This document shows, piece by piece, positions 36,424-43,290 of a stretch of 43,290 nt of DNA. The stretch is from contig JAURQX010000016.1 in NCBI GenBank assembly GCA_030835905.1, positions 1 to 43,290 on the forward strand, in the 5' to 3' direction. The notes beneath the pieces are model-generated. The model was not told the DNA's origin and did not search any database. It saw only the letters and a list, made by a program, of their open reading frames with translations. This DNA is from Alphaproteobacteria bacterium. Its GTDB lineage: Bacteria; Pseudomonadota; Alphaproteobacteria; Rickettsiales; UBA1997. The position numbers and the translations under genes are program-made. The first letter of the stretch is position 1. Each line of letters begins with the position of its first letter.

Positions 36424-37704
36424 TTATTGATTAATTTTTTTAATTTTTAACTGCTCCAACTCAAATTCATTTCTTCTAAAAACTTCAAATTGATAATCAC
36501 CAATTACAAAATTTTCATTGATTTGTGGAATTCTACCCAATTTATTAATGATAAAAGCATTAATATTATAAGCTTCATCGCTTTCTTCGAGATCCCAATC
36601 TAAATTGCGATTAATATCACGAATCAACATTTTTGCAGAGATTTTATAAAAGCCAGAGCGAGTTTTGGTAATTTTTTGCCCTAGAGCATCATCTTGATCT
36701 TTCATTTCGCCAATTATCTCTTCAATAATATCTTGCGCAGTAATTAAGCCTTGCAAAGCACCATATTCATCAATTACCAAAGCAAATTTGCTACGGTTTT
36801 TGCGAAATTCATCGAGCTGTTCTTCTAAGCTGTTAGTCATCGGTGTAAAAATCGGCTCATTGCAAATTTTATTTAAATCTAACTCATAAATTTCTTGGTT
36901 ATTGGCTTGCAAATCATAAATTTCTTTTGCCAATTTTTTAGTGTTTAGAATAGAGATAATATTTTCTTTTTCATCGCACCATAATGGAATTTTACTAAAT
37001 TTACTTTCGAGCGCCGCTTTGATAATAAATTCTTTATCTTGATTTACATCAATTGATTCAATATCTTTTCGATAAACCATAATTTCACTAATATCAGTAT
37101 CAGCCAAATCAAGCACACCTTCAATTAAATCCTTATCTTTTTTAACAATTGTACCTTCTATTGCTTTTAATTCAACAGCGCTACGAATTTCTTCTAATTC
37201 TTCAAGTTTAGAATTTTTGTGTTTTTTGCCAAAAAATAAACCAACAAATTTATTAACGAATCTTTGAATTAAGTGCGTTAAGGGATAGAAAAAATTCACC
37301 ACCAGCCAAATAATTGGTAAAAAAATCATCAACATTTTTACTGGTGCCTTGATAGCAAAAGTTTTTGGCATAATTTCAGCAAAAATTAATACTACCAAAG
37401 TCATGATAATTGTGGCATAAAATAAACCCGCTTCGCCATAATGCTTAATCGCTAAACTGGCAGCCAAAGCTGATGCTAAGATATTCACCGCATTGTTGCC
37501 CACCAGCATAGCGCTGATTACTTTTTCACGATTTTCTAAGAATTTATCGATCAGAGCCGCTTTTTTATTGCCTTGGCTTTTTAGAAGATGAATTTTGGCA
37601 CGCGACACGGCGGTAATTGAAGTTTCACAACATGAAAAAATCGCTGAAAAACAAATTAAAATTCCAATTGAAATTAGGTAAATATGATCGATATCTGTTG
37701 GCAT
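36424..37704 (-). CDS. CNNM/CorC-family membrane protein with CBS pair (TlyC/HlyC-like)
   Basis: A DUF21 membrane domain with about four helices (residues 5-150) starts FSAIFSCCETSITAVSRAKI, followed by a CBS-domain pair (about 185-345, with AQDIIEEIIGEM) and a C-terminal CorC/HlyC domain (RIPQINENFVIGDYQF). Members regulate or transport magnesium; the name hemolysin C is historical and no toxicity should be assumed. 426 residues. Between fic and kdsB. Confidence 0.9.
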   Translation of the reverse strand: MPTDIDHIYLISIGILICFSAIFSCCETSITAVSRAKIHLLKSQGNKKAALIDKFLENREKVISAMLVGNNAVNILASALAASLAIKHYGEAGLFYATIIMTLVVLIFAEIMPKTFAIKAPVKMLMIFLPIIWLVVNFFYPLTHLIQRFVNKFVGLFFGKKHKNSKLEELEEIRSAVELKAIEGTIVKKDKDLIEGVLDLADTDISEIMVYRKDIESIDVNQDKEFIIKAALESKFSKIPLWCDEKENIISILNTKKLAKEIYDLQANNQEIYELDLNKICNEPIFTPMTNSLEEQLDEFRKNRSKFALVIDEYGALQGLITAQDIIEEIIGEMKDQDDALGQKITKTRSGFYKISAKMLIRDINRNLDWDLEESDEAYNINAFIINKLGRIPQINENFVIGDYQFEVFRRNEFELEQLKIKKINQ

Positions 37705-37727
37705 TAGGCGCTGTTAACAAAGATTTT

Positions 37728-38264
37728 TTAAGTTTCGTAATAATAAGATTGCTCAATACCCTTAAAGATAATATCACGATTATCAATTTCATCAGTTAAA
37801 TTATTTTCAAGCAAAGTTCTGATTTCTAAATCATTTATTGGGCTACGCTCCATTGCTTGCAAATAAAGATTTTTATCAACAAATTGCCAATTAATCACTT
37901 CTTTTAATTTGGCTTTTAAAATCATATCAAGCCAAATTCGCATTGATCTACCATTACCTTCCATAAAAGGGTGAGCAATATTCATTTCAACATATTTAGC
38001 AATTATCTGGGCAAAATTATCTTGGGGCATCGTTTCAATTTTTGGCAAAATTTCTTTTAAATATAAAGCATTGGCAAAACGAAAGCCGCCTTTTGAAATA
38101 TTTTTATCACGAATTTGCCCCGCAAAATCATAAAGATTAGCAAATAAATATTGATGAATTTGTTGTAAAGACTTTAGTGTGCCAATTTCAATTTTAGCAA
38201 TATCACCACTTTCAAAAAGCTTAAAAGCATTTTTTAGACTTTGCTGGTCGATGTCGTTAGTCAT
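37728..38264 (-). CDS. fic: Class III Fic domain AMP-transferase (NmFic-like)
   Basis: Fic enzymes transfer AMP from ATP to target proteins. The motif [12 protein letters not shown] carries H98. The whole chain recalls Neisseria meningitidis NmFic ([44 protein letters not shown]). The C-terminal inhibitory motif of class III proteins, S-x-x-x-E-G/N, is present as SYYYET (S173, E177): S and E are kept, G is T and the protein ends there. NmFic numbering (H107, S182, E186) is offset by a constant nine, supporting true orthology. Unusual inside a housekeeping operon and close to a betaproteobacterial protein, so transfer is likely. 178 residues. Confidence 0.95.
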   Translation of the reverse strand: MTNDIDQQSLKNAFKLFESGDIAKIEIGTLKSLQQIHQYLFANLYDFAGQIRDKNISKGGFRFANALYLKEILPKIETMPQDNFAQIIAKYVEMNIAHPFMEGNGRSMRIWLDMILKAKLKEVINWQFVDKNLYLQAMERSPINDLEIRTLLENNLTDEIDNRDIIFKGIEQSYYYET

Positions 38265-38291
38265 TTTATTTATTTTTTCATTTATTAGATT

Positions 38292-39380
38292 CTAAAATTT
38301 CCCCTCAAAATTCACTCTTGGATCAACTAATTTGTAAGTTAAATCACTAATTATATTCATCACCAAGCCAAGCAAAGTAAAAAGATAAAGTGTCGCAAAA
38401 ATTATTGGATAATCGCGCATCATCACCGCTTCATAGCCCATCAAGCCAAGTCCATCAAGTGAAAAGATAATTTCAATTAACATTGAGCTAGTAAAAAATA
38501 TGCCAATTAATGAGGCGGGCAATCCAGCAACAATAATCATCATGGCGTTACGAAAAACATGGTGATATAAAACTTGATTTTGCTTTAAACCTTTGGCGTA
38601 GGCGGTTGTAACATATTGCTTATTAATTTCTTCAATAAATGAATTTTTAACAAAAAAGGTTAGAGAAGCAAAACCGCCAATCACCATCGCCAAAATTGGC
38701 AAACAAAGATGCCAAAAATAATCGATTATTTTTTCAAACAAGCTTAATTCACTAAAATTTGGTGAAGTTAAGCCACGCAGTGGAAAAATATTAAAAAAAT
38801 TACCACCAGCAAAAAGTACAATTAACAAAATGGCAAAAAGAAAGGACGGAATGGCATTACAAATTATTACAATGGTGCTAGTTGTAATATCGAATTTAGT
38901 ACCGTCATTTACAGCTTTTTTAATGCCTAAAGGAATTGAAACAATATAGATAATTAGCGTTGTCCAAATCCCAAGAGAAATTGAAACCGGCAATTTTTCT
39001 AATAATAATTCAGTAACTTTCTTATCTTGATAAAAACTTGAGCCAAAATCAAAACTTAAGAATTTTTTCATGGTTTGCAAAAATCTAGCCATTAAAGGCT
39101 TATCAAAACCGTAATCTTTTTCGATTTGTGAAATTAATTGCGGATCAATGCCATAGGCTGAGTTATATTTTGCTTCTTGATTATTTGCTGAACTTGCTAA
39201 ATTAGCTACAACACTTGAAGTTGCAACTTCACCTTGTATATTTGTAGTATTATTTAAATTGGCCAATATTCTTTCTACTGGCCCACCTGGTGCGGTTTGA
39301 ATAATCAAAAAATTGACCAACATAATAATAAATAATGTTGGCAAAATTAGTAAAATTCTTTTGAAGATATATTTATACAT
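38292..39380 (-). CDS. yejB: ABC peptide-transporter permease, YejB-like
   Basis: An inner-membrane permease of the peptide/nickel family. MYKYIFKRILLILPTLFIIM and QTAPGGPVERIL are typical of YejB (microcin C and peptide import), with about six membrane helices and a periplasmic loop of about 80 residues after the first. The cytoplasmic EAA-like segment AKGLKQNQVLYHHVFRNA contacts the ATPase. Partners YejA, YejE and YejF are absent: fic lies 27 bases downstream and the helicase is divergent upstream. 362 residues. Confidence 0.9.
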   Translation of the reverse strand: MYKYIFKRILLILPTLFIIMLVNFLIIQTAPGGPVERILANLNNTTNIQGEVATSSVVANLASSANNQEAKYNSAYGIDPQLISQIEKDYGFDKPLMARFLQTMKKFLSFDFGSSFYQDKKVTELLLEKLPVSISLGIWTTLIIYIVSIPLGIKKAVNDGTKFDITTSTIVIICNAIPSFLFAILLIVLFAGGNFFNIFPLRGLTSPNFSELSLFEKIIDYFWHLCLPILAMVIGGFASLTFFVKNSFIEEINKQYVTTAYAKGLKQNQVLYHHVFRNAMMIIVAGLPASLIGIFFTSSMLIEIIFSLDGLGLMGYEAVMMRDYPIIFATLYLFTLLGLVMNIISDLTYKLVDPRVNFEGKF

Positions 39381-39578
39381 ATAAAATTAGCTTTAGATCA
39401 TGAGGCTATTTTAAAATAGAAAGTTGACTTTAAAAGATAAAAATTCTATTAAAAGTACTTAGATTTAAGTTGATGGGTAACAATTGGTTTATTTAGTTAT
39501 AGGACGATGTGTTGAAGCTGTCATAAATCTTCTTTGGAGAAAAGAACCAAAAAGAAGTAAATATTTTAAAATATCCAA

Positions 39579-41252
39579 ATGAGTAATCTTATAAAATTTA
39601 AAGATCTTGGTTTGTCACAAACCATGATTGAATGCCTTGATAAAAAAGGTTTTGAAGAACCGACGCCAATTCAAAAACTAGCCATTCCATTTATTTTGCA
39701 ACAACAAGAAGATCTAATTGCCAAAGCACAAACTGGCACCGGCAAAACTGGAGCTTTTGGTATTCCATTAATTGAGAAAACCATTGCCAAAGCTGGTTAT
39801 GTGCAATCTATAATTCTTGCACCTACGCGCGAACTAGCAATTCAAGTTACTGAAGAACTAAACTCATTTGCCACAGCTCAAAAAGTTAGAATTTGTGCTA
39901 TTTATGGAGGACAACCAATTGACAGGCAAATTAGCCGCTTAGAGCGTGGGGTTGATATTGTTGTTGGAACCCCTGGAAGAGTTTTAGATCACTTGGAGCG
40001 CAAAACTTTAAATATCTCCAAAGTAAATCATATCGTACTTGACGAAGCGGATGAAATGCTAAATATGGGATTTGTTGAAGATATTGAAAATATCTTAAAA
40101 TCAGCACCAAAAAGCCGTCGCACTATTTTATTTTCAGCAACCATGCCAAAACACGTTGAAAATTTGGCAAAAAATTACATGGCTAACTATAAAACAATTG
40201 CTGTTGCAAGCGACCAAATTCGTCATGATAATATCCAACAAATTTATTTCGAGGTTTCACAAGCTGATAAATTTGAGGCTTTATTTAGAATAATCGATGT
40301 TGAAGAGAATTTTTATGGAGTAATTTTCTGTCGAACTAAAGTTGATGCTGATGAAATTGCTAACAAATTAAGCAATAGAAGCTGTCGGTCAGGTGCAATT
40401 CATGGCGATTTATCGCAGGGACAAAGAGAGAAGGTTTTGCAAAAATTCCGTGAAAAAAAATTAAATGTTTTGGTAGCGACTGACGTTGCAGCCAGAGGAA
40501 TTGACATTGATAGCTTGACTCACGTTATTAATTATTCATTACCACAAGATCCAGAAAGCTATGTTCACAGAATTGGCAGAACTGGTCGAGCCGGAAAAAG
40601 CGGTACCGCAATTACCCTAATTACCCCTTCGGAGTATCGTAAATTAATTTCGATTCAAAGAATGGCTAATGCCAAAATTACTAAGCAAAAAATTCCAGAT
40701 GTTGCTGAAGTGATTGATAGCAAAAAACAAAGAATCAAAAACCAACTTGGTGAAATTGTTAATCAAGGCAATTTTGCCAATTTAGAAGATATTGCATCTG
40801 AAATTTTGCAGGAGTATGAGGATCCAAAAATAGCGTTAGCCGCGCTTCTTAAAATGGCTTTTAAAGATGAGTTAAATGAAAGTGGTTATAGTAAAATTGA
40901 TGATATCTCAGCCTACAAAAAAAATAAAGATTATTATTATGATGATCGTGGCATGTCAGGATATCAACCAATCGGTGCTAATGGTAAAAGAGGTTATGTT
41001 GACCGCAAAGGCACGGCACGCTTATTTATTGCCAAGGGTCGTCAAGATATGAAAGATGTAAGCAGTTTAGTAAAATATATCCAGCAAGAAACAGGTCTTG
41101 ACAAAAGATTTATTGACGATGTGAAGATGTTTGACAATTTTTCATTTTTTGCGGTTCCTTTTGGTGACGCCGAAAAAGTGTTACATGTTTTTCAAAAAAA
41201 ATCAAAAGGCAATAAATCTCTTGTTTCACGGGCCAAAAATAAAAGAAATTAA
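39579..41252 (+). CDS. deaD: DEAD-box RNA helicase with DbpA-type RNA-binding C-terminus
   Basis: ATP-dependent RNA helicase of the CsdA/DeaD type used in ribosome assembly and cold adaptation. Q motif near residue 30, Walker A AQTGTGKT (50-57), DEAD, SAT, and HRIGRTGRAGKSG are all present. The C-terminal segment (about 460-535: ARLFIAKGRQDMKD, FSFFAVP) is the DbpA RNA-binding fold. 557 residues. Divergent from yejB; the 198-base spacer could contain a cold leader. Confidence 0.94.
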   Translation: MSNLIKFKDLGLSQTMIECLDKKGFEEPTPIQKLAIPFILQQQEDLIAKAQTGTGKTGAFGIPLIEKTIAKAGYVQSIILAPTRELAIQVTEELNSFATAQKVRICAIYGGQPIDRQISRLERGVDIVVGTPGRVLDHLERKTLNISKVNHIVLDEADEMLNMGFVEDIENILKSAPKSRRTILFSATMPKHVENLAKNYMANYKTIAVASDQIRHDNIQQIYFEVSQADKFEALFRIIDVEENFYGVIFCRTKVDADEIANKLSNRSCRSGAIHGDLSQGQREKVLQKFREKKLNVLVATDVAARGIDIDSLTHVINYSLPQDPESYVHRIGRTGRAGKSGTAITLITPSEYRKLISIQRMANAKITKQKIPDVAEVIDSKKQRIKNQLGEIVNQGNFANLEDIASEILQEYEDPKIALAALLKMAFKDELNESGYSKIDDISAYKKNKDYYYDDRGMSGYQPIGANGKRGYVDRKGTARLFIAKGRQDMKDVSSLVKYIQQETGLDKRFIDDVKMFDNFSFFAVPFGDAEKVLHVFQKKSKGNKSLVSRAKNKRN

Positions 41253-41433
41253 TTTTTCAAGAATTCAGTTTAAAATTAGATCAAAATTTTTATTAGAATT
41301 TTGTTGATTATTTCTACTCAAACTATCAAAAAATAGTTTTTAATCCTCAGATTTGCTTATTGCGATAATTTGCAATAGACATGATTTCAAACCTTATCAA
41401 GCTTGGCTCTTGATATAACGCAACTTTGACCAA

Positions 41434-42909
41434 ATGTCGAAAAAAAACACTTTAAATATTTTAGAGTCAATAAAAAACAAAATTAATAACTTTGATCGAG
41501 GTAATAATCATGATAAGTCTCAGGAAGATAATATCTTAAGCTATCCAAAATCAAATGCTCAAGATTCCAATCAACTCAACAATAAATCGACGCTAGAAAT
41601 GACTGACAAATTAGACGATAATTCGAATCAGCAATATCAAGAAGACTCTGGCGCTTCAAATAATAACAAAAATTCTGATAATAATGTCGAAAATAATGAT
41701 CTAGACGATGATTTTGAAGATTTTGACGAAGAGTTTGATAGTCTTGAGCTTGGAGGTCAAGGATCTGCGCAAGATAATAAAACTTCAGATTCTAAAAATA
41801 ACGAAATTTTAGATGAAATAGCCGAAGAACAAATTGAAGAATTTGATTTCTCTAGCAATCAATCACAAGGTTCTTCTCAAGAAATGGATGATGAAGAATT
41901 GCAGGAAAATATTGCCCAATATCAGGAGTTACAAGAAGATTCTCCACAAAAACTTGGCGATTTAACGGACAAAGATTTAGAACAGGAATTAAAGCAAAAT
42001 ATTAGCCATCAAAATCAAGTTAATAATAAAGAAAATGAATTAAATCTTGATAATGATTTGCTGTTAGACGATCTTGAGATTAATGGCCAGCAAAATAACA
42101 TGGATATCAATCTAGCAACCCAGCAGGATGTTAGTAGTGCAGATCAAAATATAGATCTACCTTCAGCGCAAGATCATGAAGAAGAAGATTTTAGCGATCT
42201 AGAACTTGAGGCTGAAGATGAGGAAGATGATTTTTCTGCTGATGACTTAGATAATGTGAGCAATCAAGATTATAGTCAGATTAATCATGAATCATATCAT
42301 GGTGATAATCACAGCCAATCAAATAATTTTGATGTTGCTCAAAATGAGCATCAATTTGATTTCAAAAACAACTCCTCTCATGACCTTTCTGATTTAATTC
42401 TTGATGAATATTCGTCAAGTCATCAAAGCAATTCTCAAAATAATCACAATTATGAGACTCTAGATAATCTTGACCACGATGATGATCAAAACAACCATTT
42501 AGACGATGATTTAGATCTTGATGAAGACTATGAGGAAGTGGAAAATGATGATCTTGAGCATGAAGATAATTTAGAAAATTTTGCTGATGACAATAATGTT
42601 ATTGATGAATCAGAGCAAACTAATGAGATAGAGAAGCTTAATAACACAAATTCTAGATTTAAAAATGGTGGTTCGATGATTTATGAGTCAACTTTGGCTA
42701 GAACTTCTAAAGCCATTGAAAAACTGGCAAAAGTTAAGGAAACAATTAGCTATACTAGCAATTTTACCAAAAATGGTGAAATAGATCAAATTGCTTTTCA
42801 GTTAATGGAGCCAAAAATTGAAAAATGGATTAATGAAAACTTACCAGAAATTGTTGAGAAAGTAGTTAGGGAAGAAATAGCCAGAATAGTTCCTAGAATA
42901 AACAAATAA
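41434..42909 (+). CDS. popZ: PopZ-like polar organising protein with very long acidic linker
   Basis: PopZ forms condensates at cell poles that hold centromeres and polar factors. The N-terminal helix NILESIKNKINN resembles the PopZ helix 1 (ILxSIRRI). The final about 75 residues match the DUF2497/PopZ C-terminal oligomerisation region, ending LMEPKIEKWINENLPEIVEKVVREEIARI (shown in pieces: LMEPKIEKWI, NENLPEIVEKVV, REEIARI). Between them lie about 390 residues of Asp/Glu/Asn/Gln-rich disorder. At 491 residues it is far longer than Caulobacter PopZ (177). valS, the common neighbour, is not seen. Confidence 0.85.
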   Translation: MSKKNTLNILESIKNKINNFDRGNNHDKSQEDNILSYPKSNAQDSNQLNNKSTLEMTDKLDDNSNQQYQEDSGASNNNKNSDNNVENNDLDDDFEDFDEEFDSLELGGQGSAQDNKTSDSKNNEILDEIAEEQIEEFDFSSNQSQGSSQEMDDEELQENIAQYQELQEDSPQKLGDLTDKDLEQELKQNISHQNQVNNKENELNLDNDLLLDDLEINGQQNNMDINLATQQDVSSADQNIDLPSAQDHEEEDFSDLELEAEDEEDDFSADDLDNVSNQDYSQINHESYHGDNHSQSNNFDVAQNEHQFDFKNNSSHDLSDLILDEYSSSHQSNSQNNHNYETLDNLDHDDDQNNHLDDDLDLDEDYEEVENDDLEHEDNLENFADDNNVIDESEQTNEIEKLNNTNSRFKNGGSMIYESTLARTSKAIEKLAKVKETISYTSNFTKNGEIDQIAFQLMEPKIEKWINENLPEIVEKVVREEIARIVPRINK

Positions 42910-43020
42910 TACCAAACCACATTTCTATAAATTATAGATCTATTTTGGAATTTAGTAAAATATAGGTAGATGCAAAAGATACTTGTATTGACTGGGCTTT
43001 GTACCAAATCACATCTATAA
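42910..43020. repeat. Degenerate direct repeat, 19-21 bases, spaced 92 bases
   Basis: TACCAAACCACAT at 42910-42922 and TACCAAATCACAT at 43002-43014 start two similar units, each ending CTATAA (to 42930 and 43020). They resemble the arms of the ATTTGGTATTA palindrome family read on the other strand. The spacer between has no gene I can support. Confidence 0.45.
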
Positions 43021-43140
43021 TACCATAAGCTACTCGTCTTTTAGTTAAAAATCATCATAAAATTCAGCCATGAATATCAGAATATAAGGCTAAATTTTTA
43101 ATAATTTTTTACCTTAAAATACTATATGGTATTTATAATG

Positions 43141-43163
43141 GGATTTGGTATTATACCAAATCC
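43141..43163. repeat. Perfect 11-bp palindrome of the ATTTGGTATTA family
   Basis: GGATTTGGTAT and ATACCAAATCC are exact complements around a single T. It borders the probable transposase tail that starts at 43178, and the sequence ATACCAAATCC may be the terminal inverted repeat of that element. Confidence 0.7.
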
Positions 43164-43177
43164 AATCTTTACATATA

Positions 43178-43290
43178 CTATATATAACTAACCCCACAGA
43201 CACTTTTAATGATTTCAGCTGTTAAAGTTCTAATGAATTTACAAACGGCATTTTCTAGTTCCTTTAAAGTTTTGTAAATTCTATTTTTAA
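43178..43290 (-). mobile_element. C-terminal end of a probable IS630-type transposase (cut by window edge)
   Basis: On the minus strand an open frame enters from the edge and reads NRIYKTLKELENAVCKFIRT, then LTAEIIKSVCGVSYI and a stop. This resembles the C-terminal tail of IS630/Tc1-type transposases as I remember them. The palindrome at 43141-43163 lies just beyond its end, as an insertion-sequence end would. The body is outside the window. Confidence 0.45.

Overview
The window reads as chromosome of an AT-rich alphaproteobacterium with an intracellular or protist-associated lifestyle, most likely Rickettsiales or Holosporales-like. Supporting signs are the strong A+T bias, an alphaproteobacterial-type ribosomal protein L31, an rpoZ-spoT pair, a PopZ-type polar organiser, a bactofilin with an M23 peptidase, eukaryote-like F-box/ankyrin-like proteins and a Neisseria-type Fic enzyme. 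It is less reduced than Rickettsia: full-length RelA/SpoT, purine synthesis genes (purK, purB), GDP-mannose and Kdo activation, and a large hybrid sensor kinase are all present. The taxonomy is inferred from gene content, not from a marker phylogeny.

Layout. 45-2139: uvrB and tRNA-Tyr on the minus strand. 2634-6427: a tightly coupled plus-strand pair, a double-hotdog-like protein followed by a hybrid histidine kinase whose membrane sensor resembles CqsS/LqsS, the quorum-sensing receptors for alpha-hydroxyketones. 6520-8358: typA. 8610-11631: three consecutive plus-strand genes for related F-box/ankyrin-like proteins, the first ending in a nuclear-localisation-like tail; this is the probable host-effector island. 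11763-14482: a palindromic repeat, yggS and a ThiE-like gene whose ATGs share one CATG, then manC. 14499-17443: spoT, rpoZ, csp. 17444-18140: a gene-free stretch with a 16-bp inverted repeat and two perfect 102-bp direct repeats, each carrying three hairpins. 18141-25432: pstS, uvrA, ispA, rlmE with a small Trm112-like gene, and purK. 25576-28578: atpH-atpA-atpG without atpD/atpC. 28619-30609: a small ORF, bactofilin and M23 peptidase. 31093-33352: rpmE, a BioH-like hydrolase and convergent purB. 33576-39380: a compact minus-strand run (yejB, fic, a CNNM/CorC protein, kdsB, engB, a 38-residue membrane peptide, hslU). 39579-42909: a DEAD-box helicase and a PopZ-like protein. 42910-43290: repeats and the tail of a probable transposase.

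Most genes are housekeeping: nucleotide excision repair, stringent response, RNA polymerase omega, F1-ATPase, purines, isoprenoids and envelope precursors. The accessory interest lies in the hotdog/CqsS-like sensor pair, the F-box/ankyrin cluster, the class III Fic inside a housekeeping operon, the triple-hairpin repeats, and a family of ATTTGGTATTA palindromes that probably relate to the transposase at the right edge. Functions are assigned from recognisable motifs and remembered family patterns; no database search was possible.
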